NCBI RefSeq assembly: GCF_041146395.1
Contig: NC_090996.1
Location: 33,132,738 to 33,196,737, forward strand
Source of the DNA: Eulemur rufifrons
Taxonomy: Eukaryota > Chordata > Mammalia > Primates > Lemuridae
Direction of reading: 5' to 3'
Length of the DNA: 64,000 nucleotides
Shown here in pieces: positions 41,245 to 53,300 of this stretch. The notes beneath the pieces are model-generated. The model searched no databases, was not told where the DNA came from, and saw only the letters and a list, made by a program, of their open reading frames with translations. The number at the start of each line of letters is the position of its first letter. Position 1 is the first letter of the stretch. The position numbers and the translations under genes are program-made.

Positions 41245-41357
41245 TCAGAGTGGGGTCAAGTCGGTGGTGCCAGGATCGGCACTGGGCCCACCAAGTGGAG
41301 GCCAGGGGGGGCCGGTGCCGCTGAGGCCGCGGGGCGTCTCCATGGAGGTGGACCATC
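41245..41357 (-). CDS. MGRN1: MGRN1 terminal coding exon and stop
   Basis: 37 codons, [16 protein letters not shown] to GTTDLTPL, then TGA at 41247-41245; acceptor cacctgcag. This is the alternative C-terminus. The other known ending (ALGPDSCSVGIDE in human) was not located in 41358-45736. Confidence 0.8.
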
Positions 41358-44300
41358 CTGCAGGTGAGAGGAGAGGAGGATCATGCTTGGCCACTCTCCC
41401 ATGTCACCTGCTCCTACCAACCCGGAGCCCCACCCCTGCCTGCCTGCGGCCAGAATGGCAGATTAGCTCCCGCTGACCACACCGAAGGCCTGGGGACTCT
41501 GCAGCCTTAGCCGAGTGAGTGCGGGCTGTCCCTCTGGGCTCAGGTCACCCCTGGGCACCTGGCAGCGAGCTGCAGCCCGGGACAGAATGCAATGCGTCAC
41601 CGTAGCCTGCTGACACCTCTGGGTCTCCTGCTCTTGTCCCAGTTCTTTCTCGGGATCTGACCAGCCACCATCCTGCCAACAGCCCTACAACTGGGCGAGG
41701 CTGGAACGTGGCTGGCCCCGCGGTCAGGGGTGAGTGGTGCCTGGGGGCTTCTTCGAGGCAAAGGCAGGAGGCTCGGGAGCCTGCCTTGCCTTCCACAGAG
41801 ACCTGTTCTGCCACGAGACACTGTCCCCAGACTAGGTCTGTCCCCTGGCGCTTGGGCAGGTGCGCTGGCATAGGGAGCCCGTGACACACACCTGTGGCAA
41901 CAGCAGGACCAGCACAACCTCAGGGCTGCCCAAGCCCTGGCCGCCACCCTAACACACCGCAGCACAGGGAGCCTGCAGACAGCAAGCCACCAGCTTCTGC
42001 GACAGACACAGACAGCCCAGCCCTGGGTGGACAGTGACTACTTCCTTTGGAAGCTGTGGCCTCGTGCAGGCCCCAGCCCTGCCACACAGCCCCCAGACTC
42101 TGAAACACTGTCCTGGGTCTGCCCTTCCAGAAGTTTGACCTAAACCCCAACACTCAAGTAGCACCTTCCACCGTGACAGAGGCTGACCCACTTCGTGACC
42201 TGTTGGGAGCTATTGCAATGGAGGGATAAGATTTGTCACAAGAAACATTCAAGGATGACGGGGAGTTTGTGTGGAGACATCAAAACAATTGCCCCAGCGT
42301 GGTCCAGATCAGCATGAGGGGACGGGGCGAGGGTTCTGAGGCTGGGACCCCAGCCAGGCACCTCCCAGACGGCCCCACGGGCCTCGCCCTGCAATGGCTG
42401 GAGTCCTGCAGGGAAGCCCTGGTCGCAGAGGACACCCGCTCCCCCTCAGCAGACGGCCCAAGGCCATGCACAGTAAGGGCGCCCAGAGCCTTCACGAGAG
42501 GAAGAGAGTCCCCCAGCCTGTCTGCTTATTTTGTGGACAGTACTCTTGACTGCCAAAAAATACTTTGATCTTCTGTAAAACATCCATGGGCTACCCTGGA
42601 AAAGGGCACCTCCCTGTCACACGGGGTGACACCTTCACATGGCCTCCTAACAGACGGCTCAGAATATGCTGTTATTCCAGAAGGTTCCAGAGCCCGGAGG
42701 GACGGGTTAGCAGCTGCGGAGGGCTTACAGCTGAAAGGCAGCCCATGAGGGTACCATCTGCCAGGCACACAGTGACACCAGGGCCATGTGGGCCACGCTG
42801 ACAAGGGCGGGCAATGAGCGACCCATGCGAGTGGATGCCCTTGGGACGGGGAGCTAGATGGTCTCCACCCACGGCCAGTGAAGACACGCCCTCCGACAGA
42901 CGGCCCGTGAAGACACCCCCTCCGACAGACGGGCCCGCGCAGCCCGGGACGAGTTCTTTTCTCTGTGAACTTAAAGCCGTGACCAGAAAACAGGGAGCGG
43001 ATCCTGCGGCACGTCCCAACCCATCTACTGTGGGACCGCCGGCAACTCAGCTGTGCTGCCACCCGAATAAGGCCTGGCCTTGGCGGGAGCCGTCCCCTCA
43101 GGACATCCAGCCCAGTGTCCCCCTGAGGCTCCGTCCTCGGGGTGCTGACTCTTGGGGGCTCACCTGGGCTGAGTCTGTTCCAGGGACCCCAAAGGCTGGA
43201 AGAAGAGCCGACTAAGCCACCTGGTCCAGATGGAAAAACCTCTGACTCCAAACGTCAGGGCCCCCACAAGGTCACTTTTTAGGGGCAAAGGTGCAGCAGC
43301 CATTGGAGAGCTCTGGATCCAGACCCAGGGCCCCCAACCTGGGAAGACTCGGATGCGGGTGAAGCCCAGAAAGTCAGAGGCACCCCCACAGGGCAGGGAC
43401 CCCCACAGGGCAGGGCTGTGAGGGCTCCTCTCCCCAAGGACGCTGGTCACCACCACCCCGCAGTGCACATGAAAGGTGGGCGCGTACCCACTCACTCCTC
43501 TGTACCAGCAGAGGCGGGGCCGGGCCCCTAGGCTGTGCAGAGACGGGGGAGACAGATGGGAGCCTTCCACGGCAAAGACACCGACTTCAGAAGCACGTGC
43601 TGCCCAGATACAAAATGCCCACGTGTGTGGACCTGCCGCCACCACAGAGAAACAGCAGCTGGAAACAGCGTCTGGGCGGAACCTTACCGCAGGGGCACAG
43701 GCGGCTCTGCCTCCTCCTGCCAGCCCCGCTGCCGCGCCCCGGGAAGGGCTGGCGCGGGCGGTTCCATCCCCGGTGTCAGGGGCCGGGGGCTAGACAGGGC
43801 TGCCTGAGCTGGAAGCCCTCGGCGCCAGGGACCTAGGTTTTCACCATTTTGTGGGTTTTCCCATCTACAGGGGACACGATTCACGGCATTGTGCTCTTTC
43901 ATCCAGGTGACGGCCAGGCCGTCATTGAAACGAGGACATGTGTGTGGGTGGCCATGGTCTTAAACGCACACAGATGTGGATGGTGTCCACACTCTCTAAG
44001 TGAAAACCAACCACTAAAATAGAGAGTGCCACACAGAGGTTAAAAAGACACAGGAACACAAGCCACCAAGCGTGCACGTTCTTGCAGATGGCCACCGCAT
44101 GCCCCCAGCACCGATGTGCCCTCAGTGGAGGCTGAGACCTGAGGCCGTGCAGGACACAGGCTGGCAGGGCCCCTGCCTAAAGAAGGCCTAAGACCCTCAC
44201 CAGGGGGTGGGGGTCTGAGACCCAGAAGTCCTGGCCTGCCCTGACCCTCCCAGGCCTGAGTGCTCTGCCGGCCACGTGAGGGGAGGCAGGGCTTTTCAGA

Positions 44301-47300
44301 TGCTGTCCTCTTGGGGCCACCCTGCAGGATCAAAATCCCACTCGTGGCTCCCAGAAACCGGAGTCCCTCTTCTCACCCCCCCTCCCCCCACCACATTATT
44401 TATTTTTTTGGAGACAGGGTCTTGCTCTGTTGGCCAGGTGAGAGCAGTGGTGCCACCATAGCTCACTACAACTTCAACTCCTGGGCTCAAGCGATCCTCC
44501 CACGTCGGCCTCCCAGAGTGCTAAGACTACAGGCGTGAGCCACTGAGCCCAGCCACCCCGAGTTTTTCATCAGGACGAAATGGTGAGGTCCTCTGAAGGA
44601 ACGAATTAAGTTCTGTGTCACTCTGAGATGTGTTGGGCCTGGACACAGCTTCTGCCGTGGCCAACATCCCAGGCAGGCCACAGCAGGCCCATCGGAGCCC
44701 TAGGACTCGCTCTCCTACACCTCGGGGGCCCACAATGCCCGGCTTATGGGCACAGGTCTCTGCGCACCCAGAAGCCAGCGGGGCAAGGGGCCCTTTCCGA
44801 CCAAAGCACATCACAACCCCCTAGTGCACAGGCTGCTAGGTGACCCAGGAGACTGAGTAGTGGTGGGTCCCGGGGCCAGGAAGGGGGCAAAGGGGCTTCC
44901 CAGCCACGTGGGGGGAGCCAAGCTCCCCGAGCAGCTGCTCCTGGGGTGGCGTCTCTGAAGGCAACGTGCCTGTTTATGCCGATTCCAGACCCCAGACGCC
45001 TCCCGGCAGGCACTGACACCCATGTCTGAGAGCCCCACGGCCAAGCCCGTCTGCGCCTGAGATCCAAAGCTGAGGACCTGCCCCCAGCAGGGCAGAGGGC
45101 AGAGGAGCCGCACTGGCGGGGCCCGGCCTGGGCTCTGGGAAGGAGAGAGAACAGCAACACCGGCCCCTGCCTCGCTGCTCTCGGCCCCGCAGATGCCGGC
45201 ACCCCCAGCCTGTCCCCCAGGCCCTGGCCTCAAACGTGCTGCTCTGTCTGGGCACACAGCCTGGGGCAGGAGGTGACCCAGAGGCCACTTCCCTGCTTTC
45301 CAGCCTGGGGCCCCCCACACCCAGCATAACACGTGGCATGTGCTCTCTTGCTTTCTGTCCGCAGCTCCCAGGGCGAGGCCCTGCCACTAGGTCCCTCGGC
45401 AGGGAGCAGGGATGAGGGAAGACAGGGTGATCCTGGCGGGGACCAGGTCTCCCTGGCTGGCTGTGATCAAGAGGTGTACGAGGGAAAGGACACCGGGCCT
45501 CAGCAGGCAGCCTTCCCTGAGAGCCAGGGCCTGCAGGGGCGACGCCTTGGGGACCAGGTCCTGGCCTGGGTCCTGCTTTGGGGGTCAAAGCAGGTGCACA
45601 GCTTAGAGCCAGGGAAAGACCCAGGCTGCACCGGCCAGGCCCTCCTGCCACGTGTCGGACATCGGAACAGGGCCCTGCCCTCTGGGCACGGAGTCTGGCA
45701 CCACCCGCAGGCCCCAGCAGGCCCTAGTGCCGTTACCTGGCAGGTAGATGTCAGCAGGTGGGCCCGGCTGGCCGTGGCTGCAGTGCTCAGGGCTGCTGTC
45801 CTGCAGGACGTTCTCAATGGACGGCACTCGGCTCCCTGCAGCAGGCAGAGGGAAGGTCGGGAAACAGCCCCAGAGCCCGGCTCTCTTCACCGAGGGCCCT
45901 GCAGTCGCCGTGGGGACCCTGGGCCTGGGCTCCAGCCCGAGTCGACCCCAAAGTCCCACGTGCTCTCCAGGGACTCAAAGATGGATGCTTCCTTTTCTCC
46001 TCTTTCCTGCCCCCCAGCACGGTTATAAAAACATCACCTGTCCACGTTTCAAATGGCAACAGGTGCTAACCGTGCTCGCTCACCCCTGCAGACAGCCCGC
46101 AGGGAGCAGCGGTGCCTCGAGAGGGTGGGCCCTCGTCCTCCCACACGCACGTTTGGTCCCTCTGGGCTCAGGGCATGCACTGCTCAGTGGGGCCGAGGGT
46201 GTCCACATGGGCGAGGGTCCCCCTGGCAGAAGAGGGCTGGTCCAGCGTGGCCCGGAGCCCCACCACCCCAGCAGGCCAGGCCGGGGTCCCTGCACGTGTC
46301 TGCACAGACAGAGCTCCAGGCCTGTGCTGCAGTGAGAAGCTGAGGCCCCGCGAGGCAGAGGGACTCACTCAATGCCACCTAGTGAGGACACACCGGGCAG
46401 GGACCCCAGTTTCTAATTCTCCACTCTTAGACTGTTGGTGCCACATCCTGGCTCTGCCACCTAAGTGGCCTTGGGCCCCCCCAGACACCAACCCTGAGCC
46501 TTGGTTTGCCCACCTATCCTACAGCAGCAGGCAGGAACCCCAGTTTCTAATTCTCCTGGTGAAGATCGAGTGAGACGGCAGAGGGAGCTCGGGGACCCCT
46601 ACACGGCCAGGCAGGGCTGTCTTCAGCCAGAGCCATGGTCGCCACACCGGGAGCAGCGGCTGGGACCTAAACCCCGCCAGGCCCCTACACACATGAGTCC
46701 CTCCACTAAAACGAGGGGAGATTCCAGCATCTCCAGGCATCCCTGTTTTCATTCTTAACCAGACACAGCAAGTCACCAAAACCACAAAACGAAAGAGGCC
46801 TCTCCTCCCACCCCGGGGCAGCCCTGCCCTGGAAGGAGGCGAGAGGCCCACCCTGTCCACAGGGGACAGGCAGAGGCTGACCAGCAACCCGGAGCCCCTG
46901 CCAGACGGCGGCACAGAGGAGCCCAGCCAGCACACACGGCCCACTCCTGAGAGGCAGGGGCCGGGTGAGAGGGGGACCCGGTCCTGGAGCAGGAGCGGCC
47001 TCCGGGAGGCTCCGGGGGGCTCACCTTGCTTCAGTGACGACGCCTCGTCCACCTCTTCTGTTACAAAACTCTAGGAAACAAAGAGGAAAGCCCACCTGCT
47101 GGCCCCAAGAGATCGGGAGGATGCGGAGCGTGGCGGCCACCACGCCAGGCCACAATGATGTCACACAGGGCCCCTCCTACAACCTGCACAGTGACTCCAC
47201 CCAACGGCACCCATCCCAGGGATGGACAAGGAAACTGAGGCTGGGGGGGTCGTGCCAGGGCAGGGCAGGGCAGGGCAGGGCAGGGCGGGGCTGCAGCCTC

Positions 47301-50300
47301 ACCTCGGGGGAGCTGCTCTCCCGCGGCGCCAGCCCCGTGCTGCTCAGCGGGGGAGGAGCGTCCAAGTCCTCCGAGAGCTTCTCCTCGTCCTCTTCATGGA
47401 TGGGGGATGATGGGGACCGCAGGGTACTGCGGACAGGGGTGGGCAGGTCAGAGGACAACTGGGTGAGGAGAGCCAACCCTCCAGAACCACACAGACCCCT
47501 GCCTGACACCCCCCAGGGGACCCCGCACATGTCTGCTGGGACCCAGGAAGGTGCTCCCTGGGGAGGCGTTTCTACCAGCAGGTGACTGGGACCGACCGGG
47601 TGCCCCGCAGCCAACGCAGACCTGCCCTGACAGGCCCCTGTCCCGGCGCACTGGCACAGGCCCGCGCGGCCTTTTCTTTCTAGAGAGAACCACCGCTGAC
47701 AGCGGATGCCGGGGGCAGGGAAGCAGCAGGAGACAGACGCCCACGTCTCTTTCTGCAGCCTTGGAGCTTTTCCCCACAGGCTGCGTCGCAGGGCCCTGGG
47801 TGGCACTGCAGAGCCTGTGCCGCCTTACGCTTTTCTGTTAAAAACTAACACCAGGTGCCAAAGAGTCGACACAGCAGGCTGGGAGCCACTCCTTGAAAGT
47901 CTCCAAGGGAACCACGACTGACCCCCAGCCAACCCTGGAGTGTGGCCCTTGGAAGGCTCTTGGTGTCAGTGACTGATGATGTTAACATCTGGGGACGGGC
48001 CACACCTGCTGGCTTGTCAGGTGCAGCAGCAAGATCAGTGACCTGCACCTGATTCACGCATGGTCCAGCCCACGTTTCAGTTGTCGTCACTGGTCACACG
48101 GCAGGATATGCCCACGTGACCAGCCCCCTGTAAAGTCCTGGGACCCTGAGTCTCCAAAGGGCTCCGGTTGGCAGAGACAGGCCGTACAGTCTGCCCAGGT
48201 GTGGCCTCCACTGGCACAGCTGCCCCCGTGCTCTGCCCTTGCCCTTTGCTGCCATAAACTGCACCTGAGTCCAACCTGCCACTGGGTCTCAGGAGCCACG
48301 TGGTCAGTCACCACATGAAACACCCTGGAAAGTTATTCAAAACCACAGATACGCCTGCTTTGCACACGAGCGGCCCCCGCTCCCACGCAGGCGCCCGGTC
48401 CCCATACGGCAGCGTGTGGGCGCCACGCCCTTCCGGGCTCACCTGTCGGGAGACTTGCTGCGCGGCTTGCCCTTCTGGTGGCTGCTTTCCGCGAGCCGCT
48501 CCATCCCAGCCAGGGGACAGCTGGCCTGGGACAGGCCGTCCGACACGCCCGAGTAGGTGATCTCTTCATAAAGAGGGGCCGAGGGGATGGCCGGGGAGAT
48601 GGCCCGCAGGCCGTTGAGCGCCTCGAGCAGGGAGATGGGCTCGTAGCCGGGCGGGATGCTGTCGGAGCTCTGTGGGGACAGGGCAGGGGAGGGGAAGGTG
48701 GCTGGTCAGGGCTGCGTCCCGGGGACCTTCTACTCCCCAGACGCTCTTTCTGACAACTCCTATCCTACTGCACCTTCCAGGGACTAAGGCCCCTCCCTCA
48801 GCTGTCAGCCCAGCACACGTGCCTAGACACCCAGACGCCCACGCCGGCCGGGATGAAGTGTGAGATCCGGCCCGGCCAGCCCACCCTGGCTTTCTGTCCT
48901 GCCTGGCCGGAGGAGGACAGTGAGGGGTTAGTGCAGACAGAACTCGGAGCGGGTGGAGCGAAGCCATGCCAGAGCCACGGAGACCAGCAGGACAGGCGCG
49001 TCCCAGACCAGGGAGAGCCGGGCTGCCGGGAGCTCTGCCCTGACTCAGGCCCCTCGAGGGACACACTCCAGGCGCCTCTGTTAACAACAGATGCCCCAGT
49101 GAAGGGCCACTGTTTCCCCTCGTTGGGGGTGGACAGACTCGACAAGGCTGAGGATGAAAGAAGACGCCAGGTCCCTGGGAAACAGCAGTGAGGCCACAGG
49201 GGCACCGCCCTGCCGCCAGTCGCGCTCCCCCAAAACCTGGTCAAGGGGCAAAATGCACCGGTGCTCTTCATGAGACCCTGGCCCGCCTGAACGAGCGCCT
49301 GAAGGGGAGAGTGAGACGGGGCAGCAGTGGGGACCTCGGGGCAGTCGGGGCAGTGGCAGAGGAGTGAGCGTCCCTGGGCTGGCGCCAGGTTAGGGGAGGC
49401 CTTTTCTGGACACTTGCTTTCAACTGAAAGGGAAACAATTACTCTCAACTCCACCCTCTAAAAAGGAAAGGGCTCTCTCGGCCGATTCTTGAGCGAGCTC
49501 CACCTGTCACACTGAGGACACACGAGGGCCCACAGGGCTTCAGCTGGAGCTGCCAGGGCCAGCGGAGGCTCCGGGTGGAGGCCTGGCCCGGCTGCTCCCT
49601 GGGTGCAGGGAGAGGCAAAGACACCGAAGAGCCGGGCAGAGGAGCGGGGATGCGACCAGCGAGCGAGCGGGTGCTGCCTGCAGAGCGGCGTTAGTCCCAC
49701 CCGCCACGGCGTCCGCTGCCAGCAAGAAACACAGGGAAACCGGGAACTGGGAGGCCAGGGGCAGGCAAAGCTGGCGGGGGCGGCACAGGGCCAGCGTGAC
49801 TGGCTTTCTGCCCGTGGGCCTGGAGCTTTGCTTCTCCCACGGACGCTCGTCCCGGGCAGGGAGCAGATTCGACAGACTGCATTCATCGAACACTGGCCTG
49901 GGGTGGAGGGGATCTCCCATACTCGTCACTGGTTTAAAAATTAAGAAACAGGGCAAAAAAATGTAGCCATAGGACCAAACACACTTACTGTTTCCCTTTT
50001 AGGTTTCTTGCTGGCCAGGGAGGCAGGGTGCGACTTTGATTTTTTAAAGGGACACTGTCAAGATAAAAATCACATGTTTTACAACTACCCCCACCACATG
50101 CAAGAGAGTGGGCTGCACAAGGTCGCTCCGCTGTGCTGTCCTCCAGGCTCGCTGGGACCAAGAGCTTCCAAAGCTTCTGACTCAGCTCTGGGTGGGCTGC
50201 CTGCACACCCACCCAGCCCCCAAGAGCCGTGCCGCGGGTCCTACGCCAAGCGTCCAGGGTGTGGAGCCCGACCCCATCTCCAACGCCCCCACCATGGTTC

Positions 50301-53300
50301 TGGGTCACCCGGAGCAGCAGATCTGGCCAAGGCGGACCTGAGAGCAGACACACACTCCCTAAAGAGGGCCTGGCTGGCTGTAGGGCAGAGACCCTGAGGC
50401 CGTTCAGCCAAAGCCCCCAACCAGCTCCTGGCACCTCTGTCGGTACCGAGCCACTTCCTAAGGCGTCATCAGCATTTAACTGCTCAAGACGGCTGGGAGA
50501 GTCAGCCCCAGTCGACCTACCCCACGGTTATCTTCTGGGCTCAGTGGAGAAAACTGCCTCATTTGGGCTCCTCCTGGCACTACGTGGAAATGGCTCTTGC
50601 CCTCGTGGCGGGGAGAGCACAGACACTGGCACTTCTGGAGCATGTGGCAGCCGGAGCTGCCAGGTCACACATCAGCCCCCGGCTGCCCACGCTGTGGGAG
50701 CCACCTCAGCCAGCTCGAGAGAGAGGGACCCTTCAGATGCTTGGCCACCATGGCAGAAACCGGGAGGGGCAAAAACAAATGGCAATAAACCCACCCGCGC
50801 CTGGGCACGTGCGCTGGGGGTCCAGCAGGCAAAACTGTCTGTGTGGCTGCCCCAGGGGAGCCCAGGTGGGGGGACGACAGGGACCCCCAAGACATGTTTT
50901 CTGCTCCAGCTTCAAGACCACAACGTCAGATTTTGAAAGAAAAGCCAAATATTTGGGTTTTAAGGGAAATTTCCAGATTGTTAAGGGTTGGCCCAGTTTT
51001 CAGAAAGACTGGGAGAGCCGAACACGTCACGCAAGCTGCCAGGGTGGGCGCCGAGTCAGGCCCTGAGCAGGCAGGACGAGAGGACGCTGAGAGCAAAGGC
51101 ACAGCCAGGATGCACCAGCCGCAGGATTCCTTGCTCTTCTGTTTTTAGCGAGGCAGCAGGGCTTTGAGAGCCGCTGGACCCAACCCACCTCAGCTGACAG
51201 CAAGACTCACCGCTGACAATGCACAGCCAGCCTTGTCAGCCAGCCGTCCCCAGCCCCGCACGCCCCGTCCCCTCCGCACCCATCCCGGGCCTCGCCACGT
51301 CCTGCCGGGGTCTCCGTGTCTGTCTCCCTGCATCTCTCAGTCTCTTTGCTTCTCTCTCTCCACGTCTCTGTCTCTCTAGGTGTCTCTCAGTCTCTCTTTG
51401 GGCCCCTGAAGCCGGAGTCCCCCCTCCCTTGCCTGCCTGATGCCTGCCTGCAAGGTCCCAGGGGACGACCCAGTGGAGGGCGTCCCCCGAGGGAAACTGC
51501 AGGCCTGTTCACTAAGAACCAGGGAGCGCCGGCCCCCCGGCTCAGTGGCAAGGCCCACGCTTGGCAGGAGCAAGGATAATCAATCCCAGCAGCCGACGTT
51601 CCCAGGCCCAGCCCGGTCACCCCACGAATGCCTCACAGCCGCCTGAGCCACACCTGCCCACCCGACAGACGAGGACACGGGGGTGCCGCTGCTCCGTCTG
51701 GGGCCCAGCCCTCCCACCCCAGGCAGGGAGGCACTTACGGAGTGCTCCTCGTGGTCCAGGCTCTGCGCCAGCACGGGGCTGAAGGACACAGGGGACAGCG
51801 CTCCCGGCTTCTTCCGCACGGCCCGGATCTGCAGGAGGGCCCGGAAAGCTGGGCAGAAGGAGGGGCTCCCGTCAGACAGGGGCCTCACCCAAAGGACCCT
51901 CTGAGCACCCCCCAAGCCCCGCCCACACTGTGCCACCCCACAGCAGTCCGGGACAAGCCACGATGTCAGCGGCAAACCTGTTTTAACAACACAGCCCCAG
52001 GCAGGGGGACAAGCAAAGCCTCGAGTGCTGCCCCAGGGGGCTCCCGGCCGCACACCCGGCCGTGCCCACTCTGAGCCCGAGGGCGCTGGGCACAGGCCTC
52101 ACCCCAGGGGACCTGCTGAGGGCAGGACGGCAGGGACATTGATGTGTGAGCATTGTGACAGTGTGATGCCTCACGCTGGGGACACCAAGGGGCACAGACA
52201 GCGGCTGCCCGGAGCAGGAAAATAAACTGGGCCCTGGGATGCCGCCACCATCCCACTGTGCTGCACAGGCCACCAGGACCCCCCAGCCGAGCCTGCATCC
52301 CAGGGGGAGGGAGGGGATGAGGGGCTGCAGGAAGGTGTTCGCCTCTCGGCTCTACACTTCTCAGCGTCCCCCACGTTTTCTACCCAGGACCTGCAGTGGC
52401 TGCCTGGGAAGGGACCCTCTGCCACCGAGGCCACACAGGGGTTCTGAGCTTGGGTCTGAGGACCCCGACCTGCAGATTCCTACACACCAGCAGATGCCTG
52501 AAGTGGGCCAGGGGTCACGGCACCCTCCCTGGAGGGCAGCCTTGCAGCACCCAGCCGGCCAGAGGCCTCCTCAGCTGCCCGGCCCAGCCCCCCAGGCAGG
52601 CCCGCCCGGGGTCCCCCTTCCCATCCTTCCCTCAGCCCCTGCTCAGAGACCCGTCCTGGCTGCCCGGCGCCCGCTCTTCCCTCCCTCGCCTGTTCACTGC
52701 CCCACTCTCGGCCCAGGCGCCTCAGGCAGGAAACCCCCCTCCCCTCCCTGAGCCACCCCGGCCACAGTCAGCCTCCTATCCCCACGTCTGTGCACACCCT
52801 GCGGGTCAACAGCAGCCACTGGGCCTCTGAGGCCCCTCGTGCTAAAGGTCTGACCTTCCCGGCAGCAGACTCTGAGGACTGGAGCGCACCACGCGCTGGC
52901 GCCCTCGCCGTCAGCACCACTGCCAACGAACTGCGTCAGCCGACAGTCCTCACACACTGCGAACTGCATGGAGGACTGACGGCCCTTTGTGTCTTAGCCG
53001 ATGAGGGGCCTGCAGCCCCCGGGACCGCCCTGGCCCTGGCGCGCTGTGGGGTGGCCAGTCCCTGACCTGCAGAACCTCCCAAGGCACTCACGCAGCCGAC
53101 AGATGGGGCAGTTGTTGGCCTGGTAGCGCAGTGTGTCCGCGCAGGAGGTGCAGAGGCACAGGTGGCGGCAGGGCAGGATCAGCGTGTCCCGCAGGTCAGA
53201 CAGGCACACCACACACTCGTTGCTGTTGTCACTGTTCTCGTCATCCGAGGGCTGTGGGGACAAGGGCCTGGGGGGTCAGTGGCCTCCCAAGGGCCTCACA

